From Flavobacteriales bacterium (GTDB taxonomy: Bacteria > Bacteroidota > Bacteroidia > Flavobacteriales_D > Parvicellaceae): a stretch of DNA of 33,519 bases. Numbering within the stretch: position 1 is the stretch's first letter; every line of letters begins with the position of its first letter. The stretch is taken from the NCBI GenBank assembly GCA_029243225.1, contig JAQWSL010000038.1, positions 1 to 33,519 on the forward strand. Direction: 5' to 3'. Shown here piece after piece: positions 24,585 through 31,899 of the stretch. Position numbers and translations under genes: made by a program. The notes beneath the pieces were generated by a model. The model was not told the DNA's origin. It worked only from the letters and a program-made list of their open reading frames with translations, and did not search any database.

Positions 24585-26057
24585 TTATTTACTATTGATA
24601 AAATTAACATAAACATGTTGCTTTATGGTGTCTTTAGTTATAGAATTAATAAACATTAATCTTTTTGCACTAAACAGATTTACATCTATTTTAAGCTCTT
24701 TATTAGATTGAATTAATTTTAAATCTTCTGTAAAGTTGATTCCAGAGTGGTTTGCAAGCAATAATTTGTCGTTATAATACACATCAATCGGACAAAAAGA
24801 ATCGGCATTAAAGCTTAATTGCTTTTTAGATTTGTCGTAAGTACAATAAATGTGTGCATAATTAAGGTATTTGCTTATTAGACTAAAAGCTGTTTTTACA
24901 ATGTTTTTTTGTCTTTTTGCCCTATTTAAATGGATGTACTTTTTATCCTCTTCAATTAGATTCATTACAGCGCTGTTATTGTGATGAACTTTTTCTATTT
25001 CTCTAATTATATTTTCTTTATTGTTTAAAAATTGATATAAATATTTATCTCTTTTAATTCTAAATTCAGTATCTGAAATTAATAGTGCGAAAAATTGCAA
25101 AAAAGGAGCTTTTGAATAATGTTCTCCTTGAGAGTGAAACAGAAATCTATTAAGTTCTATAAAATTTGTGTCTAGAAAAGTTTCAAAAGGAATCCCCTCA
25201 GATTCTATTCTAAAAAGAGGATAAAACTTTTCTTGTTCAAAATCATATAATAGTTTTAGGTTATCGCCTGTCATAAAGTGCACATCGTTAAAGATTAAAG
25301 CAAGTGCTAAGTAGTTAGCCATATAATCTATATCAACCTTTGCTTTTAAATTACCAGTGTTCTTTTTAATTATATCTTCAGATAATAGCTTATAATGATG
25401 TAACGCTTTAGGGAAAAGAGGGTTTTTATTGTTCTCTATATGCCCAGCAAACAAGTCATTTTTACTCCAATGAGATGGGCGTTTACCGTTTCTTTCTTTT
25501 CTAGACCAGTCTGACGTATGAGAAAGAATTGCGAATTCTTTGTGCTTAAAATTTCTTTTAATATTATTATGCTTAAGAGGTTCAACTAAATAATAAACAC
25601 CCTTATTTAATCCGTTTATTATACCTATTCTCATAGAACCTGACGAGCTAATAAGTTTGTTGTTTAATGCTATTTTATTTATGGCTGCTATTGCCGGAAA
25701 AGCTTCTTCCCCTTTAATAAGTTTAAAAAAATTTGTTCCTAATGAATCTTTCCACTTAATAGAATAGGAGTATTTATTATCTTGGTAATGTTTAATGTTA
25801 GTACCGTGAAATTTAATTTGAGCATCGTACTTAGTTCCTTTTAAAGTGATGGTTCCTTTAACCCATTTTTTACTTTCACTATTCATAAAGGGGGTGTCCA
25901 AATTTGTAAACGCAAGCTTTTTGATTGAATCTAGTTTTTCTTGCTCTAAAATATTTAGATACACATAAAGAGAATCATGAATAATAGATGCTTTTCCTAT
26001 TTTTGTTTCTGAACAAGAAATTAATACAAAAGCAAATAAAAGAATGACGTATTTCAT
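24585..26057 (-). CDS. CotH-like lipoprotein
   Basis: This 490-residue lipoprotein has MKYVILLFAFVLISC with lipidated Cys15. The middle resembles CotH-kinase-family proteins. GTKYDAQIKFHGTNIKHYQDNKYSYSIKW corresponds to the early 'G...R.RG.......K.S..ikf' part, GMRIGIINGLNKGVYYLVEPLKHNNIKRNF-type sequence at about 140-172 to 'ING...G.Y.l.E', and YMANYLALALIFNDVHFMTGDNLKLLYDFEQEKFYPL to the helix before the catalytic end. Where CotH has pWD.D, this protein reads FRIESEG, so a metal-binding residue is probably missing. CotH of Bacillus spore coats is a protein kinase. Whether this relative has activity is doubtful. The gene is the first of the long run and follows 81 bases divergent from tRNA-Arg. 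Confidence 0.6.
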   Translation of the reverse strand: MKYVILLFAFVLISCSETKIGKASIIHDSLYVYLNILEQEKLDSIKKLAFTNLDTPFMNSESKKWVKGTITLKGTKYDAQIKFHGTNIKHYQDNKYSYSIKWKDSLGTNFFKLIKGEEAFPAIAAINKIALNNKLISSSGSMRIGIINGLNKGVYYLVEPLKHNNIKRNFKHKEFAILSHTSDWSRKERNGKRPSHWSKNDLFAGHIENNKNPLFPKALHHYKLLSEDIIKKNTGNLKAKVDIDYMANYLALALIFNDVHFMTGDNLKLLYDFEQEKFYPLFRIESEGIPFETFLDTNFIELNRFLFHSQGEHYSKAPFLQFFALLISDTEFRIKRDKYLYQFLNNKENIIREIEKVHHNNSAVMNLIEEDKKYIHLNRAKRQKNIVKTAFSLISKYLNYAHIYCTYDKSKKQLSFNADSFCPIDVYYNDKLLLANHSGINFTEDLKLIQSNKELKIDVNLFSAKRLMFINSITKDTIKQHVYVNFINSK

Positions 26058-26138
26058 GAGCCGTAATTAAAAAATTAACTAAATATATCATTTATAAATT
26101 ATAAAAATTATAGGTTTTTAATTCTACTTTTGATAAAT

Positions 26139-26212
26139 GGCCTCGTGGCGCAACTGAATAGCGCACTGGATTTCGGCTCCAGCGGTTGCAGGTTTGAATC
26201 CTGCCGGGGTCA
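26139..26212 (+). tRNA. tRNA-Arg (anticodon TCG)
   Basis: The cloverleaf can be drawn in full. The acceptor GGCCTCG (26139-26145) pairs with CGGGGTC (26205-26211), with two wobble pairs, and discriminator A is at 26212. The D-arm pairs GCGC with GCGC. The anticodon stem is CTGGA/TCCAG with loop TTTCGGC, giving anticodon TCG, and the T-arm is GCAGG/CCTGC with loop TTTGAAT. The length is 74 bases and CCA is not encoded, as in most Bacteroidota. It reads CGN arginine codons. A rho-independent terminator follows 11 bases later. Confidence 0.95.
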
Positions 26213-26223
26213 CACTAGTTTGA

Positions 26224-26250
26224 AGCTCAGCATTTAGCTGGGCTTTTTTT
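26224..26250 (+). terminator. Terminator after tRNA-Arg
   Basis: AGCTCAGC (26224-26231) pairs with GCTGGGCT (26237-26244), with one G-T pair, around loop ATTTA. T residues run from 26244 to 26250. It ends the tRNA transcript. Confidence 0.85.
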
Positions 26251-26273
26251 AGTTTCAATTTTATTTCATCCCT

Positions 26274-26305
26274 AAAACATTGGGTTTCGTCCCAGCAAAT
26301 GTTTT
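26274..26305 (+). other. Imperfect hairpin between the tRNA terminator and the protease gene
   Basis: AAAACAT (26274-26280) pairs with ATGTTTT (26299-26305), and inside that TGGG (26281-26284) pairs with CCCA (26291-26294) around loop TTTCGT. Four bases (GCAA, 26295-26298) are bulged on the right side. It has no T tract, so it is not a standard terminator. It lies about 110 bases before the protease ATG and could be part of its leader or an operator. Confidence 0.35.
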
Positions 26306-26413
26306 AAGAATGTCATTTAATCACTAAAATAGCTGCTTTCAAAACATTACCAACCTTAAGCTTTTATATCGCTATTAGTCTTATGATTTTTGTTCAAATT
26401 AAAAATTTAAACC

Positions 26414-28384
26414 ATGAAAAAAATGACAAGACTACCAAAAAAAATTAAAGCCTTATTATTAGGTTTTATATTACTTACATCCTCTACTTATAGTGCTCAA
26501 ACAGGAACTGTTTGGGGAAGTGTTAAAAATTTATCTGCATTAGGTAAATCCACTGCTTATTTAACTGCTGTAAAGAAATTAAACATTAAGTATAAGCAGG
26601 CCTTACCCAGTTCAAAAACACCTCATTTATTAAATGTATATGAATTCAGTTGTAATTGTAATGAAGCAGATCTTTATACTGCTTTAAATAATGTTTCTGT
26701 AATAAGCGGCATAGAGTATGGTCCAAAATATGAGCCATTAGTATTACCGGATGACTACACTATGAATTTTGATCCAATGTGGTCCTTAGACTTAATAAAC
26801 GCAGAAGGTGCATGGAATTATACCCATGGAGACCCTAGCATAAACGTAGCTGTTTCTGATCAAAACCTTTGGCCAAATCATGAAGAGTTAATTGGTGCGT
26901 TAAATTATTACGATGCATCAAATACTGCATCACAAGGTCACGGCACTGCCGTTACTTGCTTAGTTGCAGGAAACACCCATAATTCTATTGGAATGAGCTC
27001 TATTGGGTGGGATCTAACTGTTAATTTTTACAGGATGAATTACAACGAAGTATTAGCTGCTTCAAATGCTGGAGCAAGAGTAATTAATCTAAGCTGGACT
27101 TCTGGATGTCAATTCAATCAATACCAACAAGATGCAATTAACGAGGTATATAACAACGGTACTTTTATTGTTGCTGCAGCAGGGAATGGACCAACTTGTA
27201 ATGGCCCCAACACTTTAGTTTATCCTGCTTCATATGACAATGTATTTTCAGTAACTAGTATTGGGAAAAACGACAATCACGAAAGAATAATTGGAGATCC
27301 TAATAGTACTCACCAGCATAATATTGCTGTTGATTTAAGTGCTCCAGGTTATGATGTTCCAATAACTGCTGCGCCAAATTGGTATTTAGATGGAAGTGGT
27401 ACATCTTATGCATCTCCAATAGTTGTTGGAACCGTTGGATTAATGCTTTCTGTTAATCCTTGCTTATCAAATTGGGAAATAGAGACTTACCTAAAACAAT
27501 CTTCAGTTAATATAGACGCCATAAATCCAAATTATGCTGGATTAATTGGTGCGGGAAGATTAAATGCAGAAGGCGCTGTGGCCTTAGCCGCAAATAGTAT
27601 CTCTAATACAGCTCCATGCGGTGACCCTTTTGAGGGTTGTGAAAACTCTGATCTCTCTGTATGGGCAGGATTATGTCAAACAACATTTTGGGGTTATACA
27701 GATGATTATGCAGAAGTTAATTTAAATGGAATATCATCAGGTGGTTATGGAAATATTTCTAGTGTTTGGACAGATCAGGATGGCAATGTTGTAGGAACAG
27801 GGAGCGCTACATCTTTTCTCACAAATGCATCTACAGTAGGTATGGGTGATTACATTACATCAACGTATACATTAACTAACACAGATGAATTTGGCTGCTC
27901 TGTTAGTGATGATGTTGAAGTTACAACCTACAATATAATCTGTTCTAAGCCTAACGCCAACATGAATTTCATTCCTAGTACAAACAACAGAAAGATTATG
28001 GTTTGTTCTAAAGGCGGCTTTAGATGTGTTCCATATAATGCTGTGGCAAATGTTTTAGCTGCGTGCCAAAATTGCAAATTAGGTCCTTGCGATGCAATTC
28101 CTAATTGTAAGGGATTTGCTGGGAAATCTTCAACTGAAATTTCATTTGACAAACCAGCAATTAAGGTTTTCCCCAACCCTTCTAATGGGATAATAAATGT
28201 TGTTAGTGAAGACATGGAAATAATAAATAAAATAGAAATTTATAACCACATGGGGCAGCTTATTCTAACTAAGCACAATGAATATAATTTTGAAATTGAC
28301 TTAACAAGTCAAAGCACTGGCATCTATTATGTAAAAGCATATATGGGTGATCAGGTATTATCTTCAGTGGTGTCTTATTTTTAA
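26414..28384 (+). CDS. Secreted S8 (subtilisin-like) serine protease with T9SS sorting domain
   Basis: This is a 656-residue protein. The signal peptide spans about 1-28 (ALLLGFILLTSSTYSAQ), followed by a short prodomain to about 115. The peptidase S8 domain is about 125-395 and has a complete catalytic set: Asp149 in VAVSDQNLWPNHEEL, His176 in GHGTAV, oxyanion Asn258 in AAAGNG, and Ser331 in GTSYASP. Beyond residue 400 there is an Ig-like beta region (about 410-510), then a Cys-rich module at about 526-565, and a type A sorting domain at about 581-656 (VFPNPSNGIINV...STGIYYVKAYMGDQVLSSVVSYF). It should be exported by Sec, moved across the outer membrane by the T9SS, and act outside the cell. 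It stands alone between two terminators. Confidence 0.9.
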   Translation: MKKMTRLPKKIKALLLGFILLTSSTYSAQTGTVWGSVKNLSALGKSTAYLTAVKKLNIKYKQALPSSKTPHLLNVYEFSCNCNEADLYTALNNVSVISGIEYGPKYEPLVLPDDYTMNFDPMWSLDLINAEGAWNYTHGDPSINVAVSDQNLWPNHEELIGALNYYDASNTASQGHGTAVTCLVAGNTHNSIGMSSIGWDLTVNFYRMNYNEVLAASNAGARVINLSWTSGCQFNQYQQDAINEVYNNGTFIVAAAGNGPTCNGPNTLVYPASYDNVFSVTSIGKNDNHERIIGDPNSTHQHNIAVDLSAPGYDVPITAAPNWYLDGSGTSYASPIVVGTVGLMLSVNPCLSNWEIETYLKQSSVNIDAINPNYAGLIGAGRLNAEGAVALAANSISNTAPCGDPFEGCENSDLSVWAGLCQTTFWGYTDDYAEVNLNGISSGGYGNISSVWTDQDGNVVGTGSATSFLTNASTVGMGDYITSTYTLTNTDEFGCSVSDDVEVTTYNIICSKPNANMNFIPSTNNRKIMVCSKGGFRCVPYNAVANVLAACQNCKLGPCDAIPNCKGFAGKSSTEISFDKPAIKVFPNPSNGIINVVSEDMEIINKIEIYNHMGQLILTKHNEYNFEIDLTSQSTGIYYVKAYMGDQVLSSVVSYF

Positions 28385-28414
28385 TATGGTTTAAATATAA
28401 AATTCATCCTGATT

Positions 28415-28441
28415 AAAAGCCCGGCAATAGCTGGGCTTTTT
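28415..28441 (+). terminator. Terminator after the S8 protease gene
   Basis: AAAAGCCCGGC (28415-28425) pairs with GCTGGGCTTTT (28430-28440), with one G-T pair, around the loop AATA. A short T run follows. The A-rich left side means it could also act weakly for the convergent DinB gene. Confidence 0.85.
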
Positions 28442-28497
28442 AGATAAGAAAAAATCGGTTAGCTATTGTATGTCAAACTTAGATTTTAGCCATAAGA

Positions 28498-28980
28498 TTA
28501 CTTAGTATCGGCACTGTAACCATAAACAGCTGGATTTTTACCACCCATTGGTCTAATGTATGAAGATAATTGACCCCGATGATGAATAATGTCGTTGTGA
28601 TAAAACCACATCATGTGCATTCTTGGTAATGTTATAAAAGATTTTCCATGAACAAGTAGTTCAACCAAATCTTCTTCCCAATGTTGATCTGTTAAATTTG
28701 CCAAGGATTTTTGTGCTTTTTCCCAGTGAATCTTCATTTCATCGGCTAAACTTAGCGGAGAATCAAAAGGGTATTCAAGTTTTTCATCAACTTGATTGTT
28801 ATTAATGACAATGTCTAAGTCAAAAACATGACCAACAATGTGTTCAGCTATTTCATAAGCTGACCTATTAATAGGATGGGGTTTGTAATCAAGTTTATCT
28901 ACTGGAATTGCAGCAATCATTTCATATGTTGCTTTTAATTCGTTTTTAAAATAGGCTTTAAAAAATTCAAGGTTTGTCAT
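28498..28980 (-). CDS. DinB-family four-helix metal-binding protein
   Basis: The 160-residue cytoplasmic protein has the DinB/YfiT four-helix layout. The first helix is NLEFFKAYFKNELKATYEMIAAIP, His47 and His51 lie in YEIAEHIVGHVFDLD, and the late motif MWFYHNDIIHHRGQLSSYIRPMGGKNPAVYG supplies His128, His133 and His134. The family binds a divalent metal through a three-His site. Some members are thiol-dependent transferases or hydrolases and many are uncharacterised. The 'HHRGQ...lR..G...P..YG' ending is typical. It is convergent with the S8 protease and divergent from the lipoprotein gene at 29111, with 130 bases between in which I see no clear promoter. Confidence 0.88.
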   Translation of the reverse strand: MTNLEFFKAYFKNELKATYEMIAAIPVDKLDYKPHPINRSAYEIAEHIVGHVFDLDIVINNNQVDEKLEYPFDSPLSLADEMKIHWEKAQKSLANLTDQHWEEDLVELLVHGKSFITLPRMHMMWFYHNDIIHHRGQLSSYIRPMGGKNPAVYGYSADTK

Positions 28981-29110
28981 GATAGAAGTGATTTGTAATT
29001 GGAATTAAACGTTCGATTTATTATTAATTAAAATACAAAAAAAATTAAATCTCCCATAATAAATAAAATATGAAGCTAAAGGAATACTAATTTTATCGTA
29101 TTTTTTTCAA

Positions 29111-29893
29111 ATGAAAAAATTCAAGCGCTTTTTATTTCTAAGCCTTTGGTTAATAATTATTAATTCTTGTTCAACAACTAATGACGTTGTACAAAACAAC
29201 AGGATTAATAAAAGAAAATATACAAAAGGGTTAAATATTTATAAAAAAAATAAGAATAACTTTCTCGATCTAAAGGGAAAAAACAATGACCAAAATTTAA
29301 ATGTGGTTTCAAAAAAAAAATCAATTGTGATTAATGAATTTAATAATTCAAAAAACATAGATTCCTTGTTGGCTTACAATGATATTGTAATTGAAAGTGA
29401 AGAAGTTGAAAACAAAGATCCAAAGTCTTTGTCGCTGAGTAGTAATAAAGTCAACACAATTAAAAAAAATAGTAATAATATAATTACCCCAATTGTTAAC
29501 TCTAAAGAAAAGAAAAGCATTGTTAAGAAACACAGACAAAACCATGTGCTTAATATATTACTTACCAAGCTTAATGATGACGATAAGGGGGTGTACATAT
29601 TAAAATTAATTGGAATTTCTCTTCTTTTTGCAATTACAGGTTTAGATATCTTTTTAGCTGTATTCTCAATTGCTTTTGATGGGTTGTATGGAGCATCTTT
29701 GTTATTCTTGTTTTCAGCATTAATTTTAACTCTTATTTCAGTATCAATATTAAAAAAATTTAAAGAGAACTATCCTAAAAAAGAATCAGATGAAAAGGAA
29801 AATAGTAATGGAATGATTTTTTTAAAAACACTTGGTATAATAGCAGGCACATTCATTTTAACTGCGATTCTATTTTTTAATATAATTTTATGA
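29111..29893 (+). CDS. Lipoprotein with KRKYTKG motif and C-terminal membrane helices
   Basis: This 260-residue protein has a lipobox ending at Cys20 (SLWLIIINSC) followed by NDVVQNNRINKRKYTKGLN at about 24-42. That is a motif I know from many Bacteroidota lipoproteins ('...KR+Y.KG...'), function unknown. A low-complexity polar stretch (Asn, Lys, Ser) covers about 43-145. Then come three to four membrane helices between about 160 and 260 (LIGISLLFAITGLDIFLAVF, YGASLLFLFSALILTLISVSIL, LGIIAGTFILTAILFFNIIL). A lipid anchor together with several transmembrane helices suggests inner-membrane location. No partner gene is obvious. About 209 bases follow with no gene I would defend. Confidence 0.75.
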   Translation: MKKFKRFLFLSLWLIIINSCSTTNDVVQNNRINKRKYTKGLNIYKKNKNNFLDLKGKNNDQNLNVVSKKKSIVINEFNNSKNIDSLLAYNDIVIESEEVENKDPKSLSLSSNKVNTIKKNSNNIITPIVNSKEKKSIVKKHRQNHVLNILLTKLNDDDKGVYILKLIGISLLFAITGLDIFLAVFSIAFDGLYGASLLFLFSALILTLISVSILKKFKENYPKKESDEKENSNGMIFLKTLGIIAGTFILTAILFFNIIL

Positions 29894-30102
29894 TACTTAG
29901 TCTTAAGAAAAAGTGAAACCACTATAGTATCGTTAATGAAGCGTTTTAGTGCCAAAACAAATACAGTCTCTGAATTTTACAACACCGTTACTATTTATAA
30001 AGAAATTTCTCAAATTGTAAAATCACTTTATGTAAAATAATTCTACCCTAAATTCATGTGTAATCAACATTTAGTTTGATAAATTAGTCAAAAAAAAAAT
30101 TC

Positions 30103-30618
30103 ATGTTCATTCGTTTAGCATCTAGCCAAGATGAAAAAACAATTATTGCGCTTGCTAATCAAGTCTATTATACATCTGAAAAAGACTTTTGGAAAGATGG
30201 ATATTATAGACTTGACAAACAAGAATTTGATTTACACCTATCAAAAAACCAACTGTTTGTTGGAGAGCTAAAGAATGAAATAGTTGGGTGTGTCTTGATG
30301 AAGCAAGTAAACAAAATAACAGCATCTTTTTCAATGCTAATTTGCCACCCCAATCATAGAAAAAAAGGAATTGGAAAAACTCTAGTTAATCATGTGTTTT
30401 CTGAAGCTAAAAAAAAGAATTACAAAAAAATGCAACTGGAAATATTATCGCCTTTAGAATGGGTTCATCAGGAGAAAGAATTTCTTAAAACCTGGTATAA
30501 ATCTATTGGCTTTAAATTAATTAAAGAAGTTGATTTTCTTGATTATTATCCTACTCACGATAAATACATGAAATGTCCTCTAATTTTCTCCCTTTATGAA
30601 AAAGATTTAGTTGCTTAA
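30103..30618 (+). CDS. GNAT-family N-acetyltransferase
   Basis: The 171-residue cytoplasmic protein starts MFIRLASSQDEKTIIALANQVYY, as GNAT enzymes do. It carries strands QLFVGELKNEIVGCVLMK and ASFSMLICHPNHRKKGIGKTLVNHVFSEAKKKN, where the R-K-K-G-I-G-K loop (motif A) binds the pyrophosphate of acetyl-CoA. The motif B end is represented by LKTWYKSIGFKLIKEVDFLDYYP. It transfers an acetyl group to an amine of an unknown substrate. It lies alone in a plus-strand group, 209 bases after the lipoprotein gene and 70 bases before yebC. Confidence 0.88.
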   Translation: MFIRLASSQDEKTIIALANQVYYTSEKDFWKDGYYRLDKQEFDLHLSKNQLFVGELKNEIVGCVLMKQVNKITASFSMLICHPNHRKKGIGKTLVNHVFSEAKKKNYKKMQLEILSPLEWVHQEKEFLKTWYKSIGFKLIKEVDFLDYYPTHDKYMKCPLIFSLYEKDLVA

Positions 30619-30688
30619 ATCTTTGATGAGGCTGACTTAACTGAAAAAGTGAAATAGATTTTTTACTTTTAAAAAATATTTAAAAATC

Positions 30689-31411
30689 ATGGGTAGAGCA
30701 TTTGAATTTAGAAAAGCAAGGAAGTTTAAAAGGTGGGGGCAAATGGCAAAAGTATTCACCAGAATTGGTAAAGACATTGTTATGGCCGTTAAAGACGGGG
30801 GCCCCGATCCAGATTCAAACTCTAGATTAAGAGCGGTCATTCAAAACGCAAAGGCAGCTAATATGCCAAAAGACAATGTTGAACGAGCCATTAAAAGAGC
30901 GTCAGATAAAGATACTAGTGATTACAAAGAAGTTGTATTTGAAGGCTACGCTCCTCACGGAATTGCGGTGCTAGTAGAAACAGCCACAGACAATAACAAT
31001 AGAACTGTTGCTAACATTAGAAGCTACTTTAACAAAAATAACGGAAGCCTTGGAACTTCAGGATCCGTAGTGTTCATGTTTGACCACACTTGCAATTTTA
31101 GAATTGCAGATGATGGAACTGACCCAGAAGATTTAGAATTAGATTTAATAGATTATGGTGCTGAAGAAGTTTTTAAAGATGAAGATGGTGTTTTAATATA
31201 TGCCTCATTTGAAAATTTCGGAGACATTCAAAAATATTTAGAAGAAAACAAAAAAGAGATTTTATCTTCTGGCTTTGAAAGAATTGCCCAACTAACAAAA
31301 GAGGTGACAAAAGAACAAGAAGAAGAAATAAACAAGCTATTGGAGAAAATTGAAGAAGATGATGATGTTCAAAATGTATATCACACAATGAAAGACTCTA
31401 TTGAAGAGTAA
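30689..31411 (+). CDS. yebC: YebC/TACO1-family protein
   Basis: This 240-residue protein is full length for the family. It contains RKARKFKRWGQMAKVFTRIGKDIVMAVKDGGPDP (usual '+KW.+IK..K...D..+...F.kl.reI..Aa+.GG.DP'), NMPKDNVERAIKRAS, EVVFEGYAPHGIAVLVETATDNNNRTVANIR, and GSLGTSGSVVFMFDH. Members have been described both as DNA-binding regulators and as translation factors that relieve ribosome stalling at proline stretches. The family's ribosome role is the more recent view. The last 30 residues are acidic. It is followed after 14 bases by the methionine sulfoxide reductase gene. Confidence 0.93.
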   Translation: MGRAFEFRKARKFKRWGQMAKVFTRIGKDIVMAVKDGGPDPDSNSRLRAVIQNAKAANMPKDNVERAIKRASDKDTSDYKEVVFEGYAPHGIAVLVETATDNNNRTVANIRSYFNKNNGSLGTSGSVVFMFDHTCNFRIADDGTDPEDLELDLIDYGAEEVFKDEDGVLIYASFENFGDIQKYLEENKKEILSSGFERIAQLTKEVTKEQEEEINKLLEKIEEDDDVQNVYHTMKDSIEE

Positions 31412-31425
31412 ATTTCTTATTTAGT

Positions 31426-31899
31426 ATGACTGAATTAAGCGTAGAAAAATTAACAAAAAATTATTCTTTATTACACCAAGAAATCAGTGCTCTTATTGAG
31501 GGTGAAAATAACATGTTCGCCAATATTGGCAATATTTTAGCCGCCATAAAGTTTAGAATGAATTGGTTTTGGGTAGGGTTATATAAAGTGGACCAAGATG
31601 AGCTGGTTCTTTTTATGTTTCAAGGACCTCACGCATGTACTAGAATTAAAAAAGGGAAAGGTGTTTGTGGCACCGCATGGGAAGAAAACCGAACAATAAT
31701 TGTTGAAGATGTAGAAAAGTTTGATGGGCACATTGCTTGTAATAGTAATTCAAAATCTGAAATTGTAATTCCAATAAAAGATATAAGTGGTACCATCTCA
31801 TATGTTCTAGATATTGATAGTGCTGAGTTGAATACTTTTACAAAACTTGACGCAAAAGAGCTAAATAAAATTAAAGCTGTAATCGAAACCTTAATTTGA
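31426..31899 (+). CDS. msrC: Free methionine-(R)-sulfoxide reductase (GAF domain)
   Basis: This 157-residue cytoplasmic enzyme consists of a single GAF domain. It carries the family sequence FMFQGPHACTRIKKGKGVCGTAWEENRTIIVEDVEKFDGHIACNSNSKSEIVIPI with Cys71, Cys81 and Cys105. Their spacing (10 and 24 residues) equals that of the three cysteines of the Escherichia coli enzyme (84, 94, 118). It reduces free methionine-R-sulfoxide, with thioredoxin usually recycling the disulfide. It begins 14 bases after yebC and its TGA overlaps the TTG start of the next gene by four bases (TTGA), so the three are probably one operon. Confidence 0.92.
   Translation: MTELSVEKLTKNYSLLHQEISALIEGENNMFANIGNILAAIKFRMNWFWVGLYKVDQDELVLFMFQGPHACTRIKKGKGVCGTAWEENRTIIVEDVEKFDGHIACNSNSKSEIVIPIKDISGTISYVLDIDSAELNTFTKLDAKELNKIKAVIETLI

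Noticed and set aside
29936-30040. 34-residue frame beginning MKRFSAKTNTVSEFYN in the gap before the acetyltransferase
   Set aside because: No promoter, terminator or recognisable family supports it; the gap is otherwise plain AT-rich DNA.
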